From positions 62,001 to 126,000 of the forward strand of contig NZ_BAOG01000014.1 in the NCBI RefSeq assembly GCF_000400365.1: 64,000 nt of DNA, given 5' to 3'. Of the stretch, positions 8,901-18,131 are shown piece by piece. A program made the position numbers and the translations under genes. The stretch comes from Vibrio jasicida CAIM 1864 = LMG 25398 (GTDB lineage Bacteria > Pseudomonadota > Gammaproteobacteria > Enterobacterales > Vibrionaceae). Each line of letters opens with the position of its first letter. Within the stretch, counting starts at the first letter, position 1. The notes beneath the pieces are model-generated. The model was not told the origin of the DNA. It worked only from the letters and a program-made list of their open reading frames with translations, and ran no database searches.

Positions 8901-9393
8901 CGTATTCACCCGGTCCAAACACTTGATCGACGTGACGGTATCCCGAGTTTTCTAGCTGAGTACGTAGCTTTTCGAGTGAGAACTGGTCGCCCGTCTTAAC
9001 CATCAAAGTGTGTTGCAGCAAAAAGTCTCTCGGAGACTGACGTTGCAAGATTGTGCTGACTGGTACGATCGTCACACCATTACGTTGATGAGGCAACTGG
9101 TATAAACGTGCAATTCGGTCTGAGATAATTTCTTGGTGCGGTGAAAAATTATCGTATGGCAAGGTTTCCCAATCCGGGAACAGGCTCACGGTTTGGTCTG
9201 TAAACTGCTCAATTTCAGCTTGTAGTTTTAGCGCGATTTGTGGATCGGGCACCACAAGGACTGAATGGCTTGAGTGTTGTTTTGCCAGTTCCGCAATGGC
9301 CATTGGTAATGCCGCGCCAGGTAAATTCCCTAGCTGTTTTTTATCGCCACGTTCAGACGGATTAGTGACGGAAAGAATCGTTGCTTTTGTCAT
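5932..9393 (-). CDS. mfd: Transcription-repair coupling factor Mfd
   Basis: Large SF2 DNA translocase (1153 residues, normal length) that removes RNA polymerase stalled at DNA damage and recruits UvrA. Domains in order: N-terminal UvrB-like module (about 1-340) that binds UvrA, RNA-polymerase-interacting CarD-like domain (about 470-570, with the Val-His-Ile-Asp-His-Gly-Ile-Gly-Arg-Tyr motif), RecG-like helicase core and C-terminal TRCF domain. The core shows Walker A Gly-Asp-Val-Gly-Phe-Gly-Lys-Thr, a DEEH box followed by Arg-Phe-Gly-Val, the TATPIPRT motif III, and Gln-Leu-Arg-Gly-Arg-Val-Gly-Arg near residue 900. It is five bases downstream of the PilZ gene stop and seven bases upstream of csiV, so the three probably form one operon. 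Confidence 0.97.
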   Translation of the reverse strand: MTKATILSVTNPSERGDKKQLGNLPGAALPMAIAELAKQHSSHSVLVVPDPQIALKLQAEIEQFTDQTVSLFPDWETLPYDNFSPHQEIISDRIARLYQLPHQRNGVTIVPVSTILQRQSPRDFLLQHTLMVKTGDQFSLEKLRTQLENSGYRHVDQVFGPGEYASRGSILDLFPMGSSDPYRIDFFDDEIDTIRTFDPENQRSIEDIQQIQLLPAHEFPTTKVAIEDFRTRWRTQFEARREPESIYMQVTKGTWPAGIEYWQPLFFDHTETLFDYLPEDSQLIIYGDIEAAVDTFLNDVDYRYDQKKIDPLRPLLAPHELWLKKDELFKHIKQLPQALLSLEKIVKRAGRQNLAVQSLAELGVQQQNKEPLSRLRQFSEQFTGKIVFSVESEGRREALTELLQGIKVRPVVHGSIYQALDSNDRFSLILGAAEHGFIHDELNFALICESDLLGDRVIQRRRKDKKTVNSDTVIRHLAELKPGQPVVHIDHGIGRYIGLQTLEAGGMKTEYVTLEYQNDAKLYVPVSSLNLISRYSGGAEESAPLHKLGGEAWAKARRKAAEKVRDVAAELLDVYAKRELKPGYKFELDRGQYATFKATFPFEETDDQSTAINAVLSDMCQAKAMDRLVCGDVGFGKTEVAMRAAFVATDNSKQVAVLVPTTLLAQQHFENFRDRFANLPIRVEVLSRFKSAKEQKVILQDVADGKVDIVVGTHKLLSSDIKFKDLGLLIVDEEHRFGVRQKEKVKAMRADVDILTLTATPIPRTLNMAMSGMRDLSIIATPPARRLAIKTFVRQHEDSVVREAALREIMRGGQVYFLHNQVETIEKTAEDLQKLIPEARVTVAHGQMRERELERIMNDFYHQRFNLLVCTTIIETGIDVPTANTIIMDRADNLGLAQLHQLRGRVGRSHHQAYAYLLTPHPKAITKDAIKRLDAIASLEDLGAGFTLATHDLEIRGAGELLGDEQSGQIQSVGFTLYMEMLEQAVEALKEGKEPSLDDLLREQTEIEMRIPALLPDDYIPDVNTRLSMYKRIASVSDNEGLSELKVELIDRFGLLPDATKNLLSVSELKIGAGSLKAKKIEAHDKGGFIEFYPDADINPAYLVKLLQSQPQKFAMEGPTKFKFSVPLTDRRKRIQFVQDLLNDFKQNLLPTS

Positions 9394-9398
9394 GGTCG

Positions 9399-9968
9399 TT
9401 ATTTGTTATCTCGCTCTAGTGAACGCTGACGCAGTAGTTTCTGTTGTTGGTACAAAGCGGCTTTGATCAATAAATCTTGGTCGGCTTCTCTGAGCAATTT
9501 ATACCTCAGAGTGGTGATGAAACCACGGTCATAAGGCTCGCATGCCACTACCTGAGCGTAGCAGTAAATGGCTGCCGCAGGGTGATCTAAGAACAGTTTT
9601 ACTCGCACTAATTGTTGAGTCTCAATTTCAGTTTCTGAGCGATAGCTGAGCTGGCTTGCTCCAAACTGAGTGGTTTGAAAGCGCAGTGTTGCATCGTCTT
9701 GTTGAGAGAGCATAAAACTAAGTAAAAGGTTGAGCTTTGAATTCTGTGTATCCAACAGGCTGATGACGTGTTTCAGCTCTTTAGTTTGTAGTTCAAGGCG
9801 TGCATTATCTGCCAGCATATCTAAATGGCTAAATTCGCTTGCGACAATAAAAGGCGTTGGAATTTCCGAGACAAAGGTTTCCTCATCAGGCAGAACGAAG
9901 TCCGCTCCTAATGTTTCGACATTAAGAGTGAGGTTGTGGTGTACGGTGAAGTATTCTTGCTCTGTCAT
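9399..9968 (-). CDS. PilZ domain protein
   Basis: Cytoplasmic protein of 189 residues with an N-terminal alpha-helical region (about 1-100) and a C-terminal PilZ-like beta barrel (about 100-175) marked by Arg-Val-Lys-Leu-Phe-Leu and later Gly-Phe-Ile-Thr-Thr-Leu-Arg-Tyr. PilZ domains often bind cyclic-di-GMP through RxxxR and D/NxSxxG motifs. I do not see a clean copy of either, so this may be a non-binding or diverged PilZ protein. The start at 9968 is preferred over 9989 because a good AAGGA site precedes it. It leads the mfd-csiV transcription unit. The family call is from overall pattern; function unknown. Confidence 0.65.
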   Translation of the reverse strand: MTEQEYFTVHHNLTLNVETLGADFVLPDEETFVSEIPTPFIVASEFSHLDMLADNARLELQTKELKHVISLLDTQNSKLNLLLSFMLSQQDDATLRFQTTQFGASQLSYRSETEIETQQLVRVKLFLDHPAAAIYCYAQVVACEPYDRGFITTLRYKLLREADQDLLIKAALYQQQKLLRQRSLERDNK

Positions 9969-10214
9969 TAATCGGTCCTTTTCTGCCAACGTCTCATTTC
10001 ATTGAAGAAAGAGAGGGATAGGGCACTGATTATCGCTAACTGAAATAAGTTATCAAGTTTCCATGTTTTGTCTGGGTGAACTTTCTCGCTTAAAAATGGA
10101 CTTATTGCATGTCGTTGACAAATTTAGCGATTATCTTGTCTTCTTCATTGTAAGAGTAAGGTAAGATAACTCTTATTATTTAGCACTATTAGAAAACCAG
10201 TTGGTTTGTCCTAT

Positions 10215-11423
10215 ATGTATCATCCTATCTCTTTGTTTATTGGCTTGAGATATCTTCGGGGTCGCTCCGGAGATAGGTTCAGTCGATTCGTGTCTTATAT
10301 GTCGACCGCAGGCATTACGATCGGTGTGATGGCGCTTGTGACCGTACTCTCTGTCATGAACGGTTTTGAAGCGCAACTAAAAGAGCGCATTTTAGGTGTG
10401 TTACCTCACGCCGTAATTTCACAGCATGATGGCAAAACGCCAATGACAGCGACGGCGCCTGAATTTATCCAGAAGATGTCTACGACGGCAAAGCCTGAAC
10501 CGATCGTTCGTGGAGAAGCGGTTATTCAAAGTTCTGCACAATTGACCGCGGGCTACTTGATTGGGATTGAACCAAAACAAGGCGACCCTATTTCAAACCA
10601 TTTAATCGCAGGTCGATTGTCTTCTTTAAAAGCGGGTGAGTATAAGGTCTTCTTAGGACACAGCTTGGCGCGATCGTTAAAAGTCTCAATGGGCGATAAA
10701 GTGCGTTTAATGGTAACGAATGCATCACAATTTACTCCGTTAGGGCGTATTCCTAGTCAGCGTAACTTTACCGTTGCGGGGTTGTTTAATACTGGCTCGG
10801 ACGTTGATGGACAATTGATGATTGTGAACATGACGGATGCGGCAAAGTTGATGCGCTTACCTAAAGAGACGGTCTCTGGTTGGCGTGTCTTTTTCTCCGA
10901 CCCGTTTATGGTGACTGAGTTTGCAGATAAACCTATGCCTGAAGGTTGGCAGTGGAGTGACTGGCGTGCACAACGCGGTGAACTTTTCCAAGCGGTTAAA
11001 ATGGAAAAGAACATGATGGGCTTGATGCTCGGTTTAATAGTCGGTGTTGCCGCGTTTAACATCATTTCTGCTTTGATCATGGTGGTGATGGAGAAGCAAT
11101 CTGAAGTCGCAATTCTCAAAACCCAGGGGATGAAGCAATCTCAGGTGATGGCTATTTTTATGGTTCAAGGTGCCAGCAGTGGCGTAATTGGCGCGATTGT
11201 TGGTGGAGTGGTAGGCGTGGCTTTGTCGCTTAACCTCAATGCGATTCTGGAAGCGGCTGGTGTGGCGCTATTTAGCTTTGGTGGCCATCTGCCAATTGTT
11301 ATCGATTCATTCCAAATTTTATTAGTGGTAGTGCTGGCGATTGCTCTGAGTCTTGCTGCAACTGTATATCCATCTTATCGAGCATCTTCTGTTAAACCTG
11401 CTGAGGCACTTCGCTATGAATAA
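10215..11423 (+). CDS. lolC: Lipoprotein-releasing system permease LolC
   Basis: Inner-membrane subunit of the LolCDE transporter, which extracts mature lipoproteins from the inner membrane and hands them to the periplasmic chaperone LolA. The 402-residue protein has one N-terminal membrane helix, with the family [16 protein letters not shown] segment near residues 38-53. A large periplasmic domain (about 60-265) follows, then three C-terminal helices of the MacB/FtsX type. ATG 10215 is used because it gives the family N-terminus (Met-Tyr-x-Pro); an upstream TTG at 10206 is less likely. The last eight bases overlap lolD, so translation is coupled. Confidence 0.93.
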   Translation: MYHPISLFIGLRYLRGRSGDRFSRFVSYMSTAGITIGVMALVTVLSVMNGFEAQLKERILGVLPHAVISQHDGKTPMTATAPEFIQKMSTTAKPEPIVRGEAVIQSSAQLTAGYLIGIEPKQGDPISNHLIAGRLSSLKAGEYKVFLGHSLARSLKVSMGDKVRLMVTNASQFTPLGRIPSQRNFTVAGLFNTGSDVDGQLMIVNMTDAAKLMRLPKETVSGWRVFFSDPFMVTEFADKPMPEGWQWSDWRAQRGELFQAVKMEKNMMGLMLGLIVGVAAFNIISALIMVVMEKQSEVAILKTQGMKQSQVMAIFMVQGASSGVIGAIVGGVVGVALSLNLNAILEAAGVALFSFGGHLPIVIDSFQILLVVVLAIALSLAATVYPSYRASSVKPAEALRYE

Positions 11424-12123
11424 GCTATTAGAATGTCGTGATATTCGTAAAGTCTACCGAGAGGGATCGTTAGATACAGAAGTGTTGAAAGGCGTGAGCT
11501 TTGATATTGATAAAGGTGAGTTAGTGTCAATTGTTGGCTCATCGGGCTCAGGGAAAAGTACTTTACTGCACATCCTTGGTGCGTTGGACGACGCATCACA
11601 AGGTGAGGTCGACTTTCTTGGCCAAGACCTATCTGCATTGAGTTCAAATAAACAAGCCGCGTTGCGTAACAAACACCTTGGTTTTGTGTATCAATTCCAT
11701 CATTTGTTGGCGGATTTTACAGCAGTAGAGAATGTGGCAATGCCCCTGCTGATCGGTGGAACGAAAGTATCGGAAGCAAAAGAAGCTGCTCAAACTCTAC
11801 TCGAAAAGGTGGGGTTAGGTCATCGCATGGATCATCGTCCGTCCGAACTTTCTGGTGGTGAGCGTCAGCGCGTAGCCATTGCACGAGCTTTGGTGAACAA
11901 GCCTGATCTGGTATTGGCGGATGAGCCAACGGGTAACTTAGACCACAACACTGCTCTGGCGATTTACGATTTGATGCGTGAATTAAACCAAGAGTCGAAC
12001 ATTGCCTTTTTAGTGGTTACTCATGATAACGAGTTAGCCGCGAAAATGGATCGCCAAATGCATATGCAAGATGGCTTGCTGGTGGATCGCTTTATCACTG
12101 AAACAGCGGTTGCGGAGGGCTAA
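11416..12123 (+). CDS. lolD: Lipoprotein-releasing system ATPase LolD
   Basis: ATP-binding subunit of LolCDE, which powers lipoprotein release. The 235-residue product has Walker A Gly-Ser-Ser-Gly-Ser-Gly-Lys-Ser-Thr near residue 42, the ABC signature Leu-Ser-Gly-Gly-Glu near 145, and Walker B ending [10 protein letters not shown] near 170, the form typical of LolD/MacB ATPases. The longer open frame beginning at 11353 runs inside lolC; the true start is ATG 11416, overlapping the lolC stop by eight bases. Its stop is two bases before the TTG start of lolE. Confidence 0.95.
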   Translation: MNKLLECRDIRKVYREGSLDTEVLKGVSFDIDKGELVSIVGSSGSGKSTLLHILGALDDASQGEVDFLGQDLSALSSNKQAALRNKHLGFVYQFHHLLADFTAVENVAMPLLIGGTKVSEAKEAAQTLLEKVGLGHRMDHRPSELSGGERQRVAIARALVNKPDLVLADEPTGNLDHNTALAIYDLMRELNQESNIAFLVVTHDNELAAKMDRQMHMQDGLLVDRFITETAVAEG

Positions 12124-12125
12124 TT

Positions 12126-13370
12126 TTGTTTTCATCTCTAGCACTGATGATCGGGGGCCGATTCAGTCGCGCTAAAAAGCGTAACAAAATGGTGTCGTTC
12201 ATTTCGCTTTCTTCCACGATTGGTATTGCGGTTGGCGTTGCGGTTATCATTATTGGCCTTTCAGCAATGAATGGTTTTGAACGTGAGCTGCAATCGCGCG
12301 TGTTATCAGTTATTCCGCATGGTGAGTTAGAAGGGGTCAATGGACCACTGCACAACTACACCAAAACTATGAATCAGGCATTGAGTCATGAACATGTTGT
12401 CGCGGCGGCGCCTTATGTTCGCTTTACTGGTTTGGCGGAAAAAGGCAGCAAGCTTAAAGCCGTTGAAGTACGAGGTGTCGATCCGGCTTTTGAGCAGGCC
12501 GTATCAAGCATGTCTGATTTTATTGATCCCCAAGCATGGCAGAATTTTTATGCTGGTCAGCAGCAAGTCATTCTGGGGCGTGGAGTTGCCAACGAATTAA
12601 ATGTTGAGGTTGGTGACTACGTTACGTTAATGATTCCGCAAACGGGAAGCACCAGCAAAGTTCAAGCACCAAAACGTGTGCGAGTCAAAGTCTCAGGTTT
12701 TTTAACGCTTAACGGCCAGATCGATCATTCACTCGCTCTGGTTCCATTAAAAGATGCACAGGCGTATGCACGTTTAGGCGATGGTGTTACAGGAATTTCA
12801 TTGAAGACAGATGATGTACTCAATGCACCTTCGATCGTGCGTGAAGTCGGCAGTCTGATTGATGTGTATGTCTACCTCAAGAGCTGGCAACAACAATTTG
12901 GTTTCTTGTATCGCGACATCCAACTGGTTCGCACCATTATGTACTTGGTGATGGTTCTGGTGATTGGTGTAGCAAGCTTCAACATCGTTTCTACATTGAT
13001 GATGGCCGTAAAAGATCGCGCTGCAGAAATTGCGATATTACGCACCATGGGCGCAAAAGATGGGCTAATTAAACGTATCTTTGTATGGCAAGGTGTGTTC
13101 TCGGGCGTATTCGGAAGTATTGCAGGCAGTATTGTTGGTGTGTTTGTCGCGCTAAACTTAACCCCCATCATTAAAGCGTTAGAGAGTTTAATCGGACATC
13201 AGTTCTTATCGGGTGACATCTACTTTGTTGACTTCTTACCTTCCCAGTTGCATTGGCCTGATGTGGCTTTGGTTTCGGGAACGGCAATCATGTTGAGCTT
13301 GTTAGCAACTTGGTACCCTGCTTCTCGCGCAGCGAAGCTCAATCCTGCTGCGGTATTGAGTTCCAAGTAA
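12126..13370 (+). CDS. lolE: Lipoprotein-releasing system permease LolE
   Basis: Second membrane subunit of LolCDE; in E. coli LolE is the subunit that receives the lipoprotein. The 414-residue protein repeats the LolC plan: an N-terminal helix with the Gly-Leu-Ser-Ala-Met-Asn-Gly-Phe-Glu-Arg-Glu-Leu motif, a periplasmic domain, and three C-terminal helices. The start is a TTG at 12126, six bases after a GGAGG at 12115-12119 that lies within the end of lolD; no ATG nearby gives a full N-terminus. It closes the lolCDE operon and is followed by a terminator. Confidence 0.92.
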   Translation: MFSSLALMIGGRFSRAKKRNKMVSFISLSSTIGIAVGVAVIIIGLSAMNGFERELQSRVLSVIPHGELEGVNGPLHNYTKTMNQALSHEHVVAAAPYVRFTGLAEKGSKLKAVEVRGVDPAFEQAVSSMSDFIDPQAWQNFYAGQQQVILGRGVANELNVEVGDYVTLMIPQTGSTSKVQAPKRVRVKVSGFLTLNGQIDHSLALVPLKDAQAYARLGDGVTGISLKTDDVLNAPSIVREVGSLIDVYVYLKSWQQQFGFLYRDIQLVRTIMYLVMVLVIGVASFNIVSTLMMAVKDRAAEIAILRTMGAKDGLIKRIFVWQGVFSGVFGSIAGSIVGVFVALNLTPIIKALESLIGHQFLSGDIYFVDFLPSQLHWPDVALVSGTAIMLSLLATWYPASRAAKLNPAAVLSSK

Positions 13371-13412
13371 TCGAAAGAAAGACTTTAGCCGCCGCTCTCA
13401 AGCGGCAGGCAC

Positions 13413-13443
13413 AAAAAAGGACCGAATCTCGGTCCTTTCTTTT
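13413..13443 (+). terminator. Terminator after lolE
   Basis: AAAGGACCG pairs with CGGTCCTTT over a 5-base loop, with A and T runs on either side; usable from both strands. Confidence 0.85.
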
Positions 13444-13569
13444 ATCTATGTTCAGCTTATCTCTGTCATGGCTCGGTAGACTTCATACTTGAGTTACAGC
13501 GCCTTTCATGTCGAACGTTAACTGTTCTCCATTCGATGCTCTACAACCTGCTAATTGAAGAATAAGTAC

Positions 13570-14079
13570 TTATCTTATCTTACGTTTTTGCCAGCTTCTC
13601 ACGACTGAGTAACGCCAAAGCCCCCGAATACCAAAATAGCCAATGATGGCTGATACAACGCCGCATATTGCGCAGCCTAGTAGGAACGGTGGTCCAATAG
13701 TGTTCATTTGTTGCATGATGAATTCCCACGACAACTCAAAATGGAATGGCTGTGGAGGAACGTGCATAACCAAAGCGCCAAGTTTGTACGCAAAGTAGAA
13801 CAGAACTGGCATCGTGATAGGGTTGCTGATCCATACCAATGCAACAGAAAGCGGTAAGTTAACGCCAAGCATGATGGCGAGACCTGCGGCCATGATCATC
13901 TGACTCGGAAGCGGAACAAACGCCATAAATAAGCCAACAGCAAAAGCACCAGATGCAGAGCGACGGTTTAAACACCACAAGTTTGGGTTGTATAACACGT
14001 TGCCGAAGACCTTTAGTGCTTTTTGGCGTTTGATCATTTCATGATCTGGCATGAAGCGTTTTATCAGCTTTCTAGGCAT
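13570..14079 (-). CDS. DUF2062 membrane protein
   Basis: Predicted inner-membrane protein of 169 residues. The DUF2062 core (about 40-165) has three or four hydrophobic helices with the family pattern Ala-Val-Gly-Leu-Phe-Met-Ala-Phe-Val-Pro, then Trp-Ile-Ser-Asn-Pro-Ile-Thr-Met-Pro in the middle. The function is unknown; family members are often near competence or glycosyltransferase genes. The longest frame starts at 14121, but ATG 14079 gives the usual basic N-terminus (Met-Pro-Arg-Lys). Its start codon is only eight bases from the divergent comEC start, so each promoter must lie inside the other gene. Confidence 0.75.
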   Translation of the reverse strand: MPRKLIKRFMPDHEMIKRQKALKVFGNVLYNPNLWCLNRRSASGAFAVGLFMAFVPLPSQMIMAAGLAIMLGVNLPLSVALVWISNPITMPVLFYFAYKLGALVMHVPPQPFHFELSWEFIMQQMNTIGPPFLLGCAICGVVSAIIGYFGIRGLWRYSVVRSWQKRKIR

Positions 14080-14087
14080 AGGACGAC

Positions 14088-16346
14088 ATGACTCTCTTAG
14101 AAAAAAGTTGGACCTTGGCATTATTTGTCGCGAGCGTTATTTCGTCTGCATGGTGGCCGACGATGCCAGATTGGCGATGGTTGCTGCTGGGAATAATTGC
14201 CATTGGCTCAATAATCAAATTACGTCGAGGCTTAATTAGCATAGGCGTAATTTCGGGCTGTATGGTTGTTATTGTCCACGGCAATGTTATGGAACATCAA
14301 AGACAAGCCCTGTTTCAAGCAGGGGTGAATATTACCATAATTGGTAAAGTTGACAGCCCTTTTACGCAAATAAGTCACGGATATGAAGGAATTGCGGTGG
14401 TTCGCGGGGTGAATTCTCAAAACCTGTTACCTTTTCTTAAACCGAAAATCCGTCTGATAACCCCTTTCCCACTGCCTGTTAACAGTGACTTTACTACTCA
14501 AGTTTCACTTAAACCCATTCTAGGGTTGAGAAATGAAGCGGGTTTTGATTCTGAGCAACAAGCCATTGGGCAGGGAATTGTTGCAAGGGCAACGTCGTCA
14601 CGTAATGCCAAGTGGCAGGTTCGTTCTTCGTACTCTGTTCGTCAGCAAATCATTCAGTCGGTTTCTGGAAGCATCTCGCGCCTCAAACATTATCCACTCA
14701 TCAATGCGCTCGCCTTTAGTGACCGCTCACTTTTAACATATCAAGATTGGCAGCAGCTACGGGATAGTGGGTTATTGCACCTTGTCTCTATTTCCGGTTT
14801 GCATATTGGGATGGCATTCAGTTTTGGTATTTTCGCCGGGGTTGCGCTTCGGTATATTTTTTTCAATCTCCAGCTGTTACCACCTGTCATTGGGATTATC
14901 ACCGCGTTTTTGTACGCTTGGCTTGCAGATTTTTCTTTGCCGACGATAAGAGCTTTTTCTGTCTGTGTTATTTATGTGTCATTAAAGTTTTGGCTGGTGT
15001 ATTGGAGCGCTTGGCGTGTATTGCTGTTAGCAGTCGCTATTCAGCTTTGCATTGAACCTTTTGCTTCTCTTAGTCTGAGTTTTTGGTTGTCGTATCTCTC
15101 TGTTGTTGCGGTACTGCTTGCGGTGAATGCCGTTCAGAGCCACAAGGGGGATTGGAAGGACAAGTTGATCTTGTTGTTGAAAGTACAGTTAGTACTTACT
15201 TTGTTGATCGTGCCGATCAGCGGGTATTTCTTCTCTGGCACCAGTCTAACCTCAATTATTTATAACCTAGTATTTATACCTTGGTTTGGGATGATTGTGG
15301 TCCCTCTGATGTTTCTTGCACTCATGTTTTCACTTTGCTCTTATTTCATTTCGGCGTGGTTTTGGCAAGGCATGGACTGGGCGCTATGGCCATTGAGTTG
15401 GTCTTTACCCTTTGCCACAGGGAGTTGGCAGTTTCTCAGTTTAAAAGCAACGCTTCTTGTCGGTGTGGCAAGTGCTTGTCTTTTGCTTGGTCGCTTTTTT
15501 CGGGCGAACGGACTGCTTTTATTACTTTTGGTCACGACTTGTGTGGTGTTCTTTCATGATTCAACTAGAGACCGATGGCGAGTGGATGTTCTCGATGTTG
15601 GGCATGGGCTTGCAGTATTGATCGAAAAAGGCGGCAAGGTATTGCTTTATGACACAGGTAAAGGATGGGGGAGCGGTAGCATTGCTGAGCAGGTTATCGC
15701 CCCGACTTTGCATCGTCGAGGTTACGGTTCCATTGATGGGGTCATCATTAGCCATGCGGACTCTGACCATGCAGGAGGTCGTCAATACATCGAAAGTGCT
15801 TTCAATCCGACCAATAAGTTCAGCAGCCAGAATTATACTGACTACAAAGCGTGCGTTGCAGGGGAGTACTGGTCGTGGCAATCCTTGAATATGGAAGTGT
15901 TGTGGCCACCGAAGTTGGTTCAACGTGCCTACAATCCCCACTCTTGTGTGATTAGGGTAGTCGACTCTCAATCTGGTTTCCGTCTGCTGCTGACGGGAGA
16001 TATTGAAGCCATAAGTGAATGGATACTCATGCGTGAGCCTGAGAAACTAGAAAGTGATGTGATGTTGGTTCCTCACCATGGCAGCAAGAGTTCTTCGAAC
16101 CCCAAATTTGTTCAAGCCGTTTCCCCCAAATTAGCCATTGCTTCTCTCGCAAAAAGTAATCAATGGGGGATGCCTGCTGAAAATGTTGTATCAGCTTATG
16201 AAGAGAGCAAGGCGCTTTGGTTAGACACAGGCAGTGATGGTCAAGTATCGGTGTTTATTGAGCAAGACAATTGGCACTTCGAAGTTAAACGAAGTGAGAC
16301 ATTTGACCCTTGGTATAGGCAGATGCTGCGTAAGGGGGTAGAATAA
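14088..16346 (+). CDS. comEC: ComEC/Rec2 DNA-uptake channel
   Basis: Inner-membrane channel that passes single-stranded DNA into the cytoplasm during natural transformation. The 752-residue protein has an N-terminal hydrophobic segment and an OB-like region (about 60-180). The competence membrane domain (about 200-500, many helices) has the conserved Leu-His-Leu-Val-Ser-Ile-Ser-Gly-Leu-His-Ile stretch near residue 230. A C-terminal metallo-beta-lactamase-like domain (about 500-730) has Asp-Val-Gly-His-Gly and Ser-His-Ala-Asp-Ser-Asp-His-Ala-Gly-Gly, with a late Pro-His-His-Gly-Ser. The nuclease-type metal ligands look complete. In Vibrio, comEC is induced with TfoX and HapR on chitin; I do not identify a regulatory site here. 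Confidence 0.92.
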   Translation: MTLLEKSWTLALFVASVISSAWWPTMPDWRWLLLGIIAIGSIIKLRRGLISIGVISGCMVVIVHGNVMEHQRQALFQAGVNITIIGKVDSPFTQISHGYEGIAVVRGVNSQNLLPFLKPKIRLITPFPLPVNSDFTTQVSLKPILGLRNEAGFDSEQQAIGQGIVARATSSRNAKWQVRSSYSVRQQIIQSVSGSISRLKHYPLINALAFSDRSLLTYQDWQQLRDSGLLHLVSISGLHIGMAFSFGIFAGVALRYIFFNLQLLPPVIGIITAFLYAWLADFSLPTIRAFSVCVIYVSLKFWLVYWSAWRVLLLAVAIQLCIEPFASLSLSFWLSYLSVVAVLLAVNAVQSHKGDWKDKLILLLKVQLVLTLLIVPISGYFFSGTSLTSIIYNLVFIPWFGMIVVPLMFLALMFSLCSYFISAWFWQGMDWALWPLSWSLPFATGSWQFLSLKATLLVGVASACLLLGRFFRANGLLLLLLVTTCVVFFHDSTRDRWRVDVLDVGHGLAVLIEKGGKVLLYDTGKGWGSGSIAEQVIAPTLHRRGYGSIDGVIISHADSDHAGGRQYIESAFNPTNKFSSQNYTDYKACVAGEYWSWQSLNMEVLWPPKLVQRAYNPHSCVIRVVDSQSGFRLLLTGDIEAISEWILMREPEKLESDVMLVPHHGSKSSSNPKFVQAVSPKLAIASLAKSNQWGMPAENVVSAYEESKALWLDTGSDGQVSVFIEQDNWHFEVKRSETFDPWYRQMLRKGVE

Positions 16347-16377
16347 GAGTCTTAATGTAAGAAAATAAAGCACTTCT

Positions 16378-18126
16378 ATGTCGATAAATACTGATGAAAC
16401 GACCTGGCAGACGTTTAAGCGTCTATGGCAATTTATTCGCCTTTATAAGGCCGGTTTGATCGTTGCTGTCATTGCATTAGTCGTTAATGCTGTTTCAGAT
16501 ACCTACATGATTTCCCTGCTTAAACCACTTCTTGATGAAGGTTTTGGCAATGCAGAGTCAGACTTTCTACGCACACTCCCATTAATTGTTTTCGCCATGA
16601 TGTTTATTCGTGGTGTGAGTGGGTTTGTCTCGACCTATTGTTTGAGCTGGGTTTCCGGCAACGTCGTGATGCAAATTCGACGAATGGTGTTCAACCACTT
16701 TATGCATATGCCTGTTTCTTATTTTGATAAAGAAAAAACAGGCAACTTATTGTCACGTATCACTTACGACTCAGAGCAAGTATCTGCTGCAACTAGCCAA
16801 GCATTGGTCAGTATCGTTCGTGAAGGTGCAAGTATCATTGGCTTGTTGGTTTTGATGTTCTACAACAGCTGGCAATTGTCTTTGGTACTGTTTGCTGTTG
16901 CTCCTGTTGTTGCTTGGGGTATTGGTATCGTTTCTAAACGATTCAGAAAAATTTCAAAGAACATGCAAACCATGATGGGTCATGTGACGGCTTCCGCGGA
17001 GCAAATGCTGAAAGGTCATAAAGTCGTACTAAGTTATGGTGGTCAAGACATCGAAGGCAAACGCTTCGAGAAAGTCAGCAATCAGATGCGCCAGCAAAGC
17101 ATGAAGCTAGTGACAGCTCAAGCAGCTGCGAACCCGATCATTCAAATGATTGCATCTATCGCGATTGTTGTCGTGCTTTACCTTGCTAGTATCGACTCAA
17201 TTAAAGACCAGTTGACTCCGGGTACATTTACGGTTGTATTCTCTGCGATGTTTGGTTTGATGCGTCCATTGAAAGCTCTGACGAATGTTACGTCACAGTT
17301 CCAACGCGGTATGGCGGCAAGCCAAACCTTGTTTGCACTGGTCGATCTAGAACCAGAAAAGAACGAAGGTAAATTCAAAGTAGAGCGTGCGCAAGGCGAT
17401 GTAACTGTCAAAGATGTCAGCTTTACTTATGAAGGTGCAGAAAAACCAGCGCTTGAGAATGTCAGTTTTGACATTCCAAAAGGTAAGACGGTTGCTCTCG
17501 TTGGGCGCTCAGGTTCAGGAAAGAGTACCATTGCTAATTTGTTCAACCGTTTCTATGACGTAAGCAGTGGTTCAATTACGCTTGATGGTCATGACATTCG
17601 TGATTATGAGCTTAAGAATCTTCGTGAGCAGTTTGCGCTTGTTTCGCAAAACGTACATTTGTTCAACGACACGATTGCAAACAACATTGCTTACGCGACA
17701 GAAGAACAATACTCACGTGAAGACATTGAGCGTGCAGCCAAACTGGCTCATGCGATGGAGTTCATTGGTAAAATGGACGGTGGCTTAGACGCGATGATTG
17801 GCGAAAATGGTGCGAGTTTGTCAGGTGGCCAGCGCCAGCGTGTCGCAATTGCACGTGCACTTCTACGTGATGCACCTGTGCTGGTACTTGATGAGGCAAC
17901 GTCAGCTCTGGATACGGAATCGGAACGTGCTATTCAATCGGCGCTGGATGAACTGCAAAAAGACAAGACGGTACTGGTGATTGCTCACCGTTTGTCGACC
18001 ATCGAAAACGCTGATGAAATCCTTGTAGTCGATGAAGGCGCTATCGTTGAGCGTGGTAGTCATGCTGATTTGATCGCTAAAGATGGCGCTTATGCCCAAC
18101 TTCATCGAATTCAATTTGGTGCCTAA
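16378..18126 (+). CDS. msbA: Lipid A export ATP-binding/permease protein MsbA
   Basis: Homodimeric ABC flippase that moves core-lipid A across the inner membrane. The 582-residue half-transporter has six membrane helices (about 20-320) and a C-terminal nucleotide-binding domain with Walker A Gly-Arg-Ser-Gly-Ser-Gly-Lys-Ser-Thr near residue 377, signature Leu-Ser-Gly-Gly-Gln near 482 and Walker B [10 protein letters not shown]. Length is the family norm. It begins the msbA-lpxK-ycaR-kdsB operon, 31 bases after comEC on the same strand, and ends 5 bases before lpxK. Confidence 0.96.
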   Translation: MSINTDETTWQTFKRLWQFIRLYKAGLIVAVIALVVNAVSDTYMISLLKPLLDEGFGNAESDFLRTLPLIVFAMMFIRGVSGFVSTYCLSWVSGNVVMQIRRMVFNHFMHMPVSYFDKEKTGNLLSRITYDSEQVSAATSQALVSIVREGASIIGLLVLMFYNSWQLSLVLFAVAPVVAWGIGIVSKRFRKISKNMQTMMGHVTASAEQMLKGHKVVLSYGGQDIEGKRFEKVSNQMRQQSMKLVTAQAAANPIIQMIASIAIVVVLYLASIDSIKDQLTPGTFTVVFSAMFGLMRPLKALTNVTSQFQRGMAASQTLFALVDLEPEKNEGKFKVERAQGDVTVKDVSFTYEGAEKPALENVSFDIPKGKTVALVGRSGSGKSTIANLFNRFYDVSSGSITLDGHDIRDYELKNLREQFALVSQNVHLFNDTIANNIAYATEEQYSREDIERAAKLAHAMEFIGKMDGGLDAMIGENGASLSGGQRQRVAIARALLRDAPVLVLDEATSALDTESERAIQSALDELQKDKTVLVIAHRLSTIENADEILVVDEGAIVERGSHADLIAKDGAYAQLHRIQFGA

Positions 18127-18131
18127 GCGCT

